A DNA stretch of 64,000 bases from Reticulitermes speratus (taxonomy: Eukaryota > Arthropoda > Insecta > Blattodea > Rhinotermitidae), in assembly GCA_021186555.1 (NCBI GenBank), contig JAJKFL010000006.1, positions 4,678,715 to 4,742,714 on the forward strand, given 5' to 3'. The notes below the pieces were generated by a model, which worked only from the letters and a program-made list of their open reading frames with translations, was not told the origin of the DNA and did no database searches. The stretch's first letter is position 1, and every line of letters starts with the position of its first letter. Both the position numbers and the translations under genes were made by a program. This document shows, piece by piece, positions 34,633-45,490 of the stretch.

Positions 34633-35147
34633 GTAAAAGGTAAAGTTCTCCCTAGAACAGGCCATGAAGGCCCAGAGGGGGAGTAGAGGTATAGCTCTAC
34701 TCTTTCTTTAACCCTGGCACTAGATGGGGGTGGGTGGTCAACTCCACGCCCCGGCCGCTTTACCTCCGGGAAACAGACACGGTATCCATTGTATAGGAGG
34801 CTGGGTGGGCCCCAGGGCCGGTCTGGACGGCTGCGAAAAATCTCGCCCCCCCAACGGGATTTTTTTTTTTTTTTTTTTTTGCCTGTCCGGGGTTTTTTCC
34901 CTTTTATCCATTTTTGTACTGTTTAAATCCTTTCGTCCTTCATGTCACTTTACGTTCCATATTACCGTCCTTACAACAAACACAACACAAACATACATGC
35001 CCTAGGCGGGATTCGAACCCACGATCCTAGTAAGCGAGCGGCCGAAGACCCACGCCTTAGACCGCACGGCCACTGGGATCGGCGATTCGATCCCCGGACC
35101 GTCCAGCCCGTAGCGAGTCGCTGTACCGACTGAGCTATCCCGGCCCA
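34633..35147 (-). repeat. SINE family A with 13-bp duplication, interrupted by a Leu-like SINE (family C)
   Basis: CGCTGATTCTATC at 34620-34632 and 35148-35160 bounds the outer SINE. Its box B is split: after AACGGGATT, a family C SINE (poly-T at 34860, head reverse CCGCACGGCCACTGGGATC) occupies about 34860-35090, then GATTCGATCCCCGG resumes. Confidence 0.9.
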
Positions 35148-35160
35148 CGCTGATTCTATC

Positions 35161-35985
35161 AAGCTGTTTTTAAATAACTGTTAAAGGGACAACTTTTCCT
35201 TTTCCATTGATCTGGAGAGGGAAGCCAACAGCTCGAGGGACATGTGAATGTGGTCGATCCAAGAGAATGAGTTCTGTGGCCACAGTAGAGTGATTTAACA
35301 CTGGAAGCCACAAGAATATCACGACTGTGATTGTGTAAGTGAATGAAACAGAAGATGGGGATTTCAGGAGGCAAGTTGGCTCAGCAGGTATTACAATTGC
35401 ATGAACTGGGGGGGGGGGGGGGGGGGGGAGCTGAGCGCCGTGCATGGCAGGCAACCCAACTGACGGTTGTGTGTGTGGTCTAGATGTCAGGCGCTCCCAA
35501 CCTGCTCGGCGGATTATCTCTAAGCTGAAATAAATTCTACGTAACGTCGCCTGGTTGGGAATACCAGCTGGGCCCGCTTTTACTTCCAGTGAGCTGAAGC
35601 AATATAATGAAATCTGAAATGGAATCTTGTGGTGCTACATGTGACTGGCGCAGAACTGGCCAATGAGGTCGTTTGGTGAAAGAGGAAAGTGTTCTGGAAT
35701 AAAATGTCTTGTCGATCGGTAATTTGTTATCGACGTACAGAAATTACGAATATACACGGCGTCATATCCTACAAGACTTCAGTCTTCACCAACAGCGCTC
35801 GCTGTGAAAACTGCAAATCACGCTTTTCATTGCATAGTTAAGGCTTCCTTACCAGAAAATTTTGTTTGTACGAGCAAAATAGCAGCATCCAACAGATACA
35901 AGTCTTGACTTTGTGTTTATTGCAGATAAATTTGTATTTATTTATTTTTTGTATTACTAGGACTAGAGTTTTATTGAGGGTGACG
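35161..35985. other. No gene recognised; G tract at 35407-35428
   Basis: A run of about 20 G is the only obvious feature. Confidence 0.35.
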
Positions 35986-36090
35986 AGACAGCCTGAAAAA
36001 TGGAAAGTTTCAGAGGCAGCATGAAGGCTGCAGATTCCTCCGAAACATCGGTGCCCAAATCTACTAAGCCAAACAGAGTCACATCTAACG
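35986..36090. repeat. Decayed hammerhead repeat
   Basis: CAGATTCCTCCGAAACATCGG with TCTACTAAGCCAAACAGAGTC is the old-family end. Confidence 0.5.
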
Positions 36091-36429
36091 GCCATTTTAT
36101 TATTTTCCTCCTCCCATTGTGTATAATCGGTGCTGGGTCCACTTTCAGTGTAAATCAGTATTTATAAAATTTTCTTCTTCGTGTGATAAACATTTTACAC
36201 CTTTAGACAAAATTTTTATGCTTTCTTTTTTGCACCGAAAAAGTACAACTTTACTTTACAGCTGTTCCACGAAAATTGATATTTAGTCACAAGAATTTCA
36301 CAGATATTAAGAGTCTGAAGACCGCTGATCTAACCTAGTCCATATACAGCTGTAACTAAACACAACATATCCTACTCTGCCTTACCCGACCTTAACGTAA
36401 CAAATGCAGACGTTTAATATAATAATAAT
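36091..36429. other. No feature recognised
   Basis: AT-rich DNA running into an (ATA)n tail of the next SINE. Confidence 0.3.
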
Positions 36430-36620
36430 AATAATATAATAATAATAATAATAACCATGGCTCACAGCCTTATGGGCTCGGGCCTCCTCTTTCCGAGGTT
36501 ACGTGGTCTGCGCATTCGTGGCAGTTGGTGACTGGCCAACTGGCCGCGCTGCTGTTCTATCGATCCTGATGTGACCGCCAGAGCCATCTGGCAGGCAGTC
36601 AGGAGACTTGGGTGAGAAAT
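36430..36620 (-). repeat. SINE family D, 3' part
   Basis: (ATA)n tail then CCATGGCTCACAGCC, GGGCCTCCTCTTTCCGAGG and CCAGAGCCATCTGGCAG as in 41975-42350; the tRNA head is missing. Confidence 0.75.
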
Positions 36621-37191
36621 ATATGCAGACGTGTATGTAATAAATATATATGCGTCCGTCTGTAGCACAGAAATACAAATTTGGCGTTACTCAACAACTG
36701 TACTTTCGGAATTCTGCGCAGGACAGAGCACATATACAAGTACATTGTAGACAGTTAAGCACATGTCAAAATTCTCAAAGAGCAACCAAATAAACTTTTT
36801 GCGCTTGCAAATTTCAAAGTATATCTGCAACCGACCCGCAAAAGAAGCCAAATAAACCCCAGGTCACACTGACACGTAAATTTTTTCACAGAAATTTCCT
36901 CTTTTGTTCTGGAATTCATTATTTCAGGACGGTGGGGTGTTGGCCGGGGGGGGGGGGGGCGGGGAGGCGTCGAGTAGTGTAATTTAGTTAAAAGTCTCTC
37001 TAAAGTGGAGAGTGTGAGTGGGACAGACGTATATAGCAAATCGATAACCTGTGTAGTAAGACCAGTGCATCCACCCAGTCCTTCTGCTGATCCTAATCCA
37101 AAAACATAGCATTTGTCTTAGTGTATAAAGAATGACCGTAACAGTTATTAGGAAGCACAGACAAAGCCCAATGTGAGTAGTACAAATCAAG
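36621..37191. other. No gene recognised; G tract at 36947-36959
   Basis: Single-copy intron DNA with a GGGGGGG run. Confidence 0.35.
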
Positions 37192-37450
37192 AGCCGATCC
37201 CAGTAACCGTGCGGTCTAAGGCGTGGGTCTACGGCCGGTCTCTTGTTGGGATTGCGGGTTCGAATCCCGCCAGGGCATGGATATGTCTCTTGTGAGTGTT
37301 GTGTGTTGTCAGGTAGAGATCTCTGCGTCGGGCTGATCGCTCGTCCAGAGGAGTCCTACCGAGTGTAGTGTGTCTGAGTGTGATCGTGAAGCATCGATAA
37401 TGAGGAGGCCTAGGCCCCCCAAGGGGCTGTCGAGACATTGTAAAAAAAAA
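37192..37450 (+). repeat. tRNA-Leu-like SINE, family C
   Basis: Head GTGCGGTCTAAGGCGTGGG as in tRNA-Leu, box B GCGGGTTCGAATCCCGCC, body GTTGTGTGTTGTCAGGTAG, A-rich tail. Confidence 0.85.
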
Positions 37451-37690
37451 GTGTAGATCATAAAGCTCCTCACTATGCAATTTCCTCCAGTCGCCTGTCA
37501 CCTCGTCCCTCTTAGGCCCAAATATCCTCCTCAGCACCCTATTCTCAAACACACTCAGCCTATGTTCCTCCCTTAACGTGAGAGACCACATTTGAAATCC
37601 ATATAAAACAACTGATAAAATTATATTTCTGAACGTGTTAACGTTTATATTCTTAGATATATAAACAGGAAGACAAAAGATTCTGGATCG
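37451..37690 (-). mobile_element. LINE L1a reverse-transcriptase fragment
   Basis: Minus strand encodes NIILSVVLYGFQMWSLTLRE, EHRLSVFENRVLRRIFGPKR and DEVTGDWRKLHSEELYDLHF, the region after the RT active site. It abuts the SINE tail at 37450. Confidence 0.85.
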
Positions 37691-38394
37691 CATGTTAGCA
37701 GGACAGATGTTACACTGTCATTGACCATTCGTACTAATCACCGAACCAAGAGGCTGAAGTAACAAAAATCCTTCCAAATTTATCAGGAAATTTACTTCCT
37801 GTGAAAGTTAGACATACTTCAGAAATATACGATCCTGTGAGCGCTACGCACAATGCATCTCTGTGGTCTCGCTGGCAGGTTTAAACAGGACCGTACGGCA
37901 ACCCCAAGCACTCAAATGGTAAGAACCCTCTCGACAGTAAGAATGACGGACGAACTTTAAAGTGTCGACCCCATTCACACCACCACATAGTCAATTCCGG
38001 AGAAAAATAGTTCCTAGTCATTCAAGATGCTTCAGGTAGAAAGAACTTCGCTCAAAAAGGAAATTGCGTATTTCTTTTCCGCAGAATCTATTGGTGAATT
38101 TACTGTAGCTCCTACCTGATGCTATGAACAGGCAAAATAAACGGGACAGACGAATTCTGAGCTGAATTTTGGGTTCTCGTGGAGGTGCCTGTAAAGACTG
38201 CTGTCGTCTGGGATGTGACGTCCTTCAACAGCCAGAAGTGTGCCAACGTATTAGGGGAACTTCTAACGAATTCCGTGAAGCAGATTCAGTCTCGAGAATT
38301 TCAGAGTTACTCGGCTACTCAAGAAATCCCTCATATCTTAAGGAACCCGAATATCCATTACATTATTTAATTACGCTGGATCTTTTCCTGAGCC
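37691..38394. other. No gene; traces of old repeats
   Basis: CGTCTGGGATGTGACGTCC near 38203 is an old fold-back terminus. Nothing else is assigned. Confidence 0.35.
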
Positions 38395-38690
38395 AGTTAA
38401 ATAAGGCCTCTTCAAATCAATTTTAATATGCTCTTTCTATTTAGTCAGTGTATTCCAAGAGGTTTCTTCCCTCCAGAATTCCCAATTAAAATTTTGAAAA
38501 CATTTCTGATCCCTCACGTATGTCCTACACGCTCAGCTCATATAATCCTCACTGGTTTGATAATTCCAATAATATTTTTAAAGAGTACAGTTTATGAAGC
38601 TGCTCATTGTGCATTTTTCTTCACCCTCCACTTAGTTCATCCCACTTAGGTCCAAATGCTCTCCTCAGAACTCCGTTTGCGAAGAAATGC
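38395..38690 (-). mobile_element. LINE L1a fragment, strongly decayed
   Basis: Plus strand TGAGCCAGTTAAATAAGG, TTCCAAGAGGTTTCTTCCC and CCACTTAGGTCCAAATGCTC follow the reverse of the L1a order. Confidence 0.55.
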
Positions 38691-39094
38691 CACTTTTCTT
38701 ATTTACTGAAAATAATGGCGCATTTATTGGCATTAGACTGAGTAGTTGTTGGTTCGACATCAAGGAATTAGTTAAGTGTCTGAACTGACACAAAAATGCG
38801 AATTAAGATGAGGGTGTGGAAACTTAATGGGAAGGCGTTTCCAATCATTTATGGACGAAACGTTCTCAACGACCTTTAGAGCCTAGTGGTTAGTATATTA
38901 TACGCAAGGTTTAAGAACAAAATCTCTGCATTTTGACCACACAGAGTGTTTACTGTAACTTGCGTGTTCCGTAGGACTCTCACAATAAAGGCCGCAATGC
39001 AGTTAATTGTAAACGATATAAGTGAAGGCAAGACTTCACACTGAGAATAAAATATGCAATAAATCCTATTTACCTTGTTCTTACATTTTTTTAT
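38691..39094. other. Mostly unassigned; tRNA-like SINE trace near 38880
   Basis: AGAGCCTAGTGGTTAGTATA resembles a family D head. Confidence 0.35.
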
Positions 39095-39097
39095 ATT

Positions 39098-39285
39098 AAG
39101 CCTGACGATGGTCTATTTAGGCCGAAACACGTAGCGAAACAAGTAGCGTGTTTTGATACCATACATCTTCCGTGCTATATATATGTAAGTTTTATTACAA
39201 ACAAATTGCACAAACCAAACTTTACTTATCCACATATGCAGGGGAATACTCAACATGTTTCGGCTATTTCTATGTTCAGGGAGCA
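39098..39285. repeat. Decayed fold-back hammerhead pair
   Basis: Plus copy 39098-39138: CTGACGA, stem GGTC/GGCC, GAAAC, stem III no longer palindromic. Minus copy 39250-39285: CTGAACA, GAAACATGTT, stem I CTC/GAG. Both have lost at least one key feature. Confidence 0.5.
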
Positions 39286-39306
39286 CTAATATACAGAGGA
39301 TATATA

Positions 39307-39617
39307 AAGGTAAAGCTAAAGCAACCCCATTACAAGCATAGACAGGCCCTGAGGGGTCCAGGAGGTTCAGGCTCCCAGATTTCTAGACAATCGGCACATG
39401 AAGGTGGTAAGGTTGTCAGCCCTACGCACCGGCCGCCTTTACCCCAGGAAATATTCCTGGTACTCATTTCTGTTAGAGGCTGAGTCGACCCCAGGGCCAT
39501 AGTGCGACCGAAAGGATTATGTCAAGGAATTAATTCCAATGACACCATCGGGAATCGAACCCGCGACGTTCCGGTTTGTAGCGCAGTGCCTCAACCAACT
39601 GCGCCACCGCGTGCCCC
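39307..39617 (-). repeat. tRNA-derived SINE, family B, 14-bp duplication
   Basis: ACAGAGGATATATA at 39293-39306 and 39618-39631. Minus-strand head GGGGCACGCGGTGGCGCAGT, box B GCGGGTTCGATTCCCG. Confidence 0.92.
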
Positions 39618-39719
39618 ACAGAGGATATATACGTAGTTAAAAAAATTTAACTTTTCGGTAGTAAATGGTAAAATACATTTAAATATATTATTACAATATC
39701 CATGTGTGGTCCTGACAAT

Positions 39720-40012
39720 ATATAGAGGTTAAGATTATCATCATCATCGTCATCTGTGGTGCTACAGCCCTTGAAGGTCCTGGACCTCTGCAATAGACTG
39801 CTCCATCCCTCTCTATCATCTGCCATCCTCCTCCATCCTCTTATTCCTATTTTCTTCAGATCTTCCTCCAGATCGTCCACCCATCTCAATCTGGACCTTC
39901 CCTTCCTCCTGCTGCCTCCTGGTTGTCCAGTGAAAATTTTCTTTACCACTCTTTCTTCTGGCATTCTTTTTACATGCCCTGCCCATCTCATTCTTGCCCT
40001 TTTTATTAGGTT
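39720..40012 (-). mobile_element. LINE 3' end, a third RT C-terminal type (family L1c)
   Basis: The open frame on the minus strand reads MRWAGHVKRMPEERVVKKIF, RSRLRWVDDLEEDLKKIGIR and RSRTFKGCSTT, followed by a (GAT)n tail read as poly-Asp. Confidence 0.82.
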
Positions 40013-40443
40013 AAGATTATACAGGACTCAAATTAAAATCAACATCTGCTATTGCTAAGATAAATTCATTCCGAGCTAGCTGAGCGGTACGTCAAGTACC
40101 TCATAAAGCTGTGTACACTGTACTGGGTGCCATCTGTTGGCAATTACAGTTACTTAGTAGCGTGCTCGTAAGCAAGACATTTGTACAATAAATTACAGTT
40201 CTGTTTGACGATATTATTATTATTATTGTTGTTATTAAGCATTAGTTAATATATAAGTTTATAGCATGCATTGAAATTCAGAAACTGGTTACCGGAAATA
40301 ATATCTGTGAGTTTCTCGCGGTAACAATAGTAACATTACCGTCTTCTGACTCCGTGTAGCTTGGTACTTCGAAGATGAATACAGCAAGTTACACCGAAAC
40401 GTTGGTATCATTCAAAATACACGGTTTCACATTCCAGTAATAT

Positions 40444-40730
40444 AGGTAAAGGTAAAGTTCTCCCTAGAACAGGCCACGAAGGCCCAGAAGGGGAGTAGAG
40501 GTATAGCTCTACTCTTTCTTTAACCCTGGCACTAGATGAGGGTGGGTGGTCAACTCCACGCCCCGGCCGCTTTACCCCCAGGAAAGAGACCCGGTACCAA
40601 TTGTATAGGAGGCTGGGTGGGCCCCAGGGCCGGTCTGGACAGCTGCGAAAAATCTGGCCCCTACGGGATTCGATCCCCGGACCGTCCAGCACGTAGCCAT
40701 TCGCTACATCGACTACGATATCCCGGCCCC
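40444..40730 (-). repeat. tRNA-derived SINE, family A, 16-bp duplication
   Basis: CACATTCCAGTAATAT at 40428-40443 and 40731-40746. It is inserted in an old hammerhead repeat (40370-40420: GAAGATGAATACAG, ACACCGAAACGTTGG) at its terminus. Confidence 0.93.
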
Positions 40731-40777
40731 CACATTCCAGTAATATCGTTATATCAATTTGATCTAATATTTGATTG

Positions 40778-41070
40778 AGGGCACGCGGTGGCGAGTGGTT
40801 GAGGCACGCGCTAAAGCGTAGGTCGCGGTTCGATTCGTATGCCATTGGCATTTTTCATTGACATAATCCTTTCGGTCGCACTATGGCCCTGGGGTTGACT
40901 CAGCCTCTAAAAGAAATGAGTACCACGAGTATTTCCTGGGGGGTAAAGGCGGCCGGTGCGTAGGGCTGACAACCTTACCACCTTCACGTACCGATTGTCT
41001 AGAAATCTGGGAGCCTCAACCTCCTGGAACCCTAAGGGCCTGTCCAGGCCTGTAATGGGATTGCTTTTAT
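40778..41070 (+). repeat. tRNA-derived SINE, family B
   Basis: Head GGCACGCGGTGGCGAGTGG, body CCTTTCGGTCGCACTATGGC to CTGTAATGGGATTGC. Confidence 0.9.
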
Positions 41071-41549
41071 CACATTCGATATGCATTACAGAATTAGGCT
41101 CTATGTCTACTCTGTAAGCCAATCTTTTCTCTTAAAAACTTGCGAACTCGGCCTTTTGCCTTACGACTTTGACAATCGGTCGGGTTGGAGTGTTCCTTTG
41201 TGCAACCGAGATTGCGGAGCTGCTAACGAGGTGCGAGTTTCATCTTCAATTAGGTACAGGAAGCACTGCAGTAGGAGCAGATGTCAGATGAAAGACCAGC
41301 TTCCTACCTGTTGCTGCCGCTGCCATGGTTACCGGCTTCAGGCAACGAATGACTTCCCAGCTCGCAATAATATCGATTTATATCGCAGAACAATCGCACT
41401 GCAAATAAGAATCCACGGCTGGGACAACAGGCCGGCTTGTTGCTTTTATTGTATTGTGGACTGAATCTGCAAATGTGAGAGCCGAGTTACAGGAACGGAG
41501 ATAGGCTGAAGTGGACTGACAATCTAGATAAAACACGGTAAAAAGGTGA
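41071..41549. other. No gene recognised
   Basis: Single-copy intron DNA. Confidence 0.3.
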
Positions 41550-41640
41550 AGCAATCCCATTACAGTCCTGAACAGACCCTTAGGGGTCCAGAAGGTTGAG
41601 GGCTATGCGCAGTCTATGTCCCATACTGTCTCCTACCGCT
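41550..41640 (-). repeat. SINE family B fragment
   Basis: GTGAAGCAATCCCATTACAG and CTTAGGGGTCCAGAAGGTTG match its 3' end. Confidence 0.7.
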
Positions 41641-41974
41641 CGAATACTGAGACCTTGGGTTCGACTACTAGTGGTAACATGTATGTATATCCACACTTCT
41701 TGTGTGTAAGCACAGGCCTTGCCATTGGCTGATACCTCCTCCACAGTGTCTTACTACCCGTCTAAAAACAAGCGTTATGCTATTCATACCGTGCATATTC
41801 TTGTAATTATTACACCAACCAACGCATGCACTGGTTAATATATATTTAGTTATCAACAATTCATAATGATAATACATTTACAGCACGAGATCTCTACATA
41901 CGATCGACACAGACATTTGTATGCATGATCCGTACAACTACAAACAACTGTAACACGCGGAACGGCTTGCTTTT

Positions 41975-42350
41975 AATAATTAATAATAATAATAATACTA
42001 ACCATGGCTCGACAGCCCTATATGGGCTTGGGCCTCCTCTTTCCGAGGTCTTTGTGACCGTGAGGAACCGGCCCACTGCCGCGCTTTTCAACTCGATTCT
42101 GATGTGACTGCCAGAGCCATCTGGCAGTCAGTCAGGAAACTTGGGTGAGAAATGGCCGCTTGAATTTAGCTTACGGACACTACTGGTTCTTCTTCATGCC
42201 CGAAGGTTCTTTTACATGCCGTAAATCTACGACATGGGACTGACGGCTTTTTATTTTTATCACCCTTAAAAATCCATCCTCGGTCGGGATCGAACCCGCG
42301 AACCTTGGGTCCAGTGGCGAGCACGCTAACCACTAGTCCACCGAGGTCGA
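41975..42350 (-). repeat. SINE family D (Glu-like), full length
   Basis: (AAT)n tail at the left, CCATGGCTCGACAGCCC, GTCAGGAAACTTGGGTGAG, head reverse CTAACCACTAGTCCACCGAG at the right. Confidence 0.88.
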
Positions 42351-42481
42351 CCTTGCTTTAATGCTTTTAATTTTATAACATTGTGATTGTACGGTTCAAT
42401 GTTTAATATTTTAATCACCTCTGTAAGGGCGACATAATAACTAGATTGGTGTGTTGGGCCTATATTCCTTTGCACTGAACG

Positions 42482-42523
42482 GCCCGCTGATGATGGCATC
42501 TCGGTGCCGAAACATGTAGGAGT
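42482..42523 (+). ncRNA. Hammerhead motif lacking stem I (HHR-l)
   Basis: Core CTGATGA, stem II GGCA/TGCC, GAAA, ACATGT, expected cleavage after A42518. The bases flanking the core no longer pair next to GGAGT. Confidence 0.55.
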
Positions 42524-42634
42524 TTTATAAGAGCTCATGGATTTATTTTATCCAGTGCATAAGTTGGTTGGTGTAATAAGTCTAAAAACAAGATTCAGAA
42601 AGGCAATCGCTCTTCTGCAATGTTATGCGGCGTA

Positions 42635-42705
42635 GGTTGGTAGATGGTTACCGACGTTTCGTGACAACCTATCAGTCCCATCTTCAAGGGTCAAGCCTCA
42701 AAACT
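42635..42705 (-). repeat. Decayed hammerhead repeat, family of element 4
   Basis: Plus strand ACCGACGTTTCGTGACAACC and TCCCATCTTCAAGGGTCAAG. Confidence 0.6.
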
Positions 42706-42789
42706 CGCAAGATTCAGTAATCCGGAAAAAATGGGAGGCTATGGGCCTCGATGGCCTGCACTACTCTCTGTGCAGACGGAATCATTCAT

Positions 42790-43020
42790 TCAGTACGATG
42801 AGGCTAAGAGCTGGATGACCGTAGTTCGGTTCCCGGTAGAAGCACGGATTTGTTTCGCCAGTGCTTGCAGACCAGCTATGGTACCGCTCAGATCTTATGC
42901 AATGACTCTCGGGAATAAGGCGGCGTGGGAGGTGAAGCTGACCAATCACCTGTGACTAATTCCAAGGTTAAAAATGCGTGGAGCTTATACTTGCACACTG
43001 TCACACTTTTGCCTGGAATG
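42790..43020 (+). repeat. tRNA-derived SINE family A (diverged)
   Basis: GTAGTTCGGTTCCCGG box B, GGGAATAAGGCGGCGTGGG, TAATTCCAAGGTTAAAAATG. Confidence 0.6.
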
Positions 43021-43439
43021 TAATTAATCAACTTGAGGGACGATTTTGCTAATGTCGATGAGTGTCTGGGGAGGGAAATATAGAAGTTGGAACTGTCATT
43101 ACAGGACTCAGAGATGAATTGCCTACAGGGAGCGTAACTTCGTGTCTTATGAGGACCTGGTGAACTTTGACCAGGCTAACTGTGCTAGGCAAATCCAACA
43201 GGCTCGAGAACTGACCTTTAATATGCTCGATACGAAACATTCAGTCAGCAGGCTGAAGACTAATGTAATTTGGGAGAACGCGTTGTGAATCGAATCTGAA
43301 TCCGTTCCAACTAATCCGATTAAACAGGAAATAACAGGGAGAGTAATTGTACGGGTAATATATTTCTCCTGTCCGCTTGAGATGGAGGGGGAGATAAAAT
43401 GGCTTTCATGTTTAGTTTGACGGCCACCACAATCTATCT

Positions 43440-43890
43440 CACATGTTGAAAGATAATATTAAAACAGATCTTAAACCGCGATAGCTCAGTCGGTATAGCG
43501 ACTGGCTACGGGCTGGACGGTCCGGAGATCGAATCCCGGTGGGGGCGAGATTTTTCGTAGCCGTCCAGAACGGCCCTGGGGCCTCCTATAAAATGGGTAC
43601 CTGGTCTCGCTCCAGGTGTAAAGCGGCCGGGGCGTGCATTTGACCACCCACCCTCATCTAGTGCCAGGGTTAAAGAAAGAGTAGAGCTATACCTCTACTC
43701 CCCCTCTGGGCCTTCTTGGCCTGTTCTAGGGAGAACTTTACCTTTACCTTAAGCTGTTTGACGCAATGTGGAATAGAGGCATTTTGACTCAGAATAGAGA
43801 CCAATGGCCAGCTGCTGTGAACACGGTAATGACGGGGGATTTCTAGACTAGGTGAGCGACTATCAGCTTTTCAAGAAGGATTCTCTTTCA
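43440..43890 (+). mobile_element. LINE L1a 3' end interrupted by a family A SINE
   Basis: GATAATATTAAAACAGATC before, and GACCAATGGCCAGCTGCTGT, then TCAGCTTTTCAAGAAGGATT after, the SINE at 43472-43752. (C)TTAA flanks the SINE on both sides. Confidence 0.8.
43472..43752 (+). repeat. tRNA-derived SINE, family A, near full length
   Basis: Head CCGCGATAGCTCAGTCGGTA, box B GGAGATCGAATCCC, 3' end AGGGAGAACTTTACCTTTAC. Confidence 0.92.
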
Positions 43891-44184
43891 TCTTGGCGTT
43901 AGTTACAACATATGTATGTCAGTGTTTGATAAACAAAGGCATGTCTTTATATACACAGCCACATTTCTCGATGCTTTTATGTATAATTGGAGAGGGTGCG
44001 GTTAGCAGTGTTCAGCGGAATCTGTGTCGTATCACCAGTTTGCTATGCTGCAGTGTAGTGAAAGTGGAACAAATTCCTTCGTGTTAAATTGCCGCCCAGG
44101 GCCACAGCAGGCAAGGGCACAACTAGGGATGTCCACAACGGCACCAGTTCTTCGAAAACAGAAAATATCTCCGTTAAAAGGTAG

Positions 44185-44425
44185 ATTTCTAGACAATCGG
44201 CACATTAAAGTGGTAAGGTTGTCAGCCCTACGCACCGGCCGCCTTTACCCCCAGGAAATATTCCTAGTACTCATTTCTGTTAAAGGCTGAGTCGACCCCA
44301 GGGCCATGGTGCTACCGAAACGATTATGTCAATGCAAAATTCCAATGACACCATCGGGAATCGAACCCGCGACGTTCCGGCTTGTAGCGCAGTGCCTCAA
44401 CCAACTGCGCCAACGTGCTCTTATC
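44185..44425 (-). repeat. tRNA-derived SINE, family B
   Basis: GATTTCTAGACAATCGGCAC to CCTCAACCAACTGCGCC; the 3' end of the SINE is missing. Confidence 0.88.
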
Positions 44426-44589
44426 TCTGTTAAAATAAACCCTGTTTCGGCGTATCGCAATATAGAGTACTAATTTACACTCTGCTTGCGACAGCCACAG
44501 GCAAGTCCTCATTTAACTCTGTATAACCACAGGTAGTTATTTACACCACTTGGTTCGAAACTAGCCCTTTAAAGCTCGGTGGTTACTCC

Positions 44590-44698
44590 ACGTAAAACTT
44601 GCTTTAAAGTTCTGTCCTCACTCTCCATCTGGCGCCGAGGTTAAGAATCAGTGTTGCTATGAATCTACTCCCGTGTAAAATCCGAGGCATGATGCGCA
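44590..44698 (+). repeat. SINE family A tail fragment
   Basis: CTCCATCTGGCGCCGAGGTT and ATGAATCTACTCCCGTG. Confidence 0.5.
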
Positions 44699-44789
44699 AT
44701 TCGTAATAAATACTAATTAATGTCTGATCACCAACCAAATGCGCTTTATTTAAAAAACCAAAATTAGGTTTCTTTAAAACGTTTAAAAA

Positions 44790-44834
44790 ACCCCTACATA
44801 TGTTTCGGCTTCTAGAAAGCCATCTTCAGGGGGT
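44790..44834 (-). ncRNA. Hammerhead ribozyme motif (HHR-m), fully canonical
   Basis: Stem I ACCCC/GGGGT, core CTGAAGA, stem II GGCTT/AAGCC with loop TCTAG, GAAA, stem III ACATATGT, cleavage next to 44795. Confidence 0.87.
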
Positions 44835-44847
44835 GTCACACAACTGC

Positions 44848-44891
44848 ACCCCTGAAGATGGATTTCTAGAAGCCGAAATATATGTAGGGGT
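44848..44891 (+). ncRNA. Hammerhead ribozyme motif (HHR-n)
   Basis: Stem I ACCC/GGGT, CTGAAGA, stem II with one mismatch, GAAA, ATATATGT (one change from palindrome), cleavage after A44886. Confidence 0.75.
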
Positions 44892-45054
44892 TTTTAAACG
44901 TTTTAAAGAAACCTAATTTTGGTTTTTTAAATAAAGTGCGTTTGGTTGGTGACCAGACATTAATTAGTGAAAAATGCACGGTGAATTCAGAATAAAATTC
45001 GTAACAAATACGTTTTTTCACGAAGATCAATTACATTAAACTCCAATAGTATAG

Positions 45055-45490
45055 AATCCGATGATCCAACACTTCCGGTAGTCCGGCATAGGAATGATAA
45101 CGGCTACTGAGCGAGCCTTAGGAAAGGGAGGTGGTGGTGGGGGGGAGCTAGCAATATCATTCGAACCGAACGACACGTAGAATAGTCGATTCCTCTCAAT
45201 ACCCTCTCACGTGATCTCATTCCGCCATTTTTCTTTGTCATCATCGGATGTGCTTGTATTTTCTCAACTGTTCTCGACTTGCATTCCGAGTGTTTGTTCC
45301 CATCCGACTGTAATAATGGTGTCAAAGGTGACTGAAGATCCTAACTGTAGTAAAGGCATGAAAAAAAAAGGGCGAAACACTGACAATGACACAAAATTAG
45401 AGGTTTTAAAGTACCGCATGTTATCCCGGCATATCTGACAGTCCGGCACCATTTCCATTACAATGATGCCGGACTATCGGAAGTCTACTG
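45055..45490. mobile_element. Inverted-repeat DNA element, Tigger-like
   Basis: CACTTCCGGTAGTCCGGCAT (from 45070) and ATGCCGGACTATCGGAAGT (to 45484) are inverted ends. A short internal frame with TKLEVLKYRM resembles the N-terminus of pogo/jerky-type transposases, weakly. Confidence 0.65.

Larger units (their letters stand above)
41760..42592. mobile_element. Fold-back hammerhead element 6 with perfect 13-bp duplication, interrupted by a SINE
   Basis: GTCTAAAAACAAG at 41760-41772 and 42580-42592. The left end carries CATACCGTGCAT (reverse of the ATGCACGGTRTG tail), then TTACACCAACCAACGCATGC, inverted at CAGTGCATAAGTTGGTTGG on the right. A family D SINE lies inside at 41975-42350. Confidence 0.87.
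44699..45011. mobile_element. Fold-back hammerhead element 7 with 15-bp duplication
   Basis: ATTCGTAATAAATAC (44699-44713) and ATTCGTAACAAATAC (44997-45011). The arms of about 120 bp are almost perfect complements, with a 14-nt turn. The right tail AAAATGCACGGTGAATTCAG is unpaired. AATAAAGTGCG follows the ribozyme. It is the best preserved pair in the window. Confidence 0.9.

Noticed and set aside
39098-39138. Functional hammerhead ribozyme
   Set aside because: Stem III is no longer self-complementary and stem I has only two base pairs; listed as decayed.
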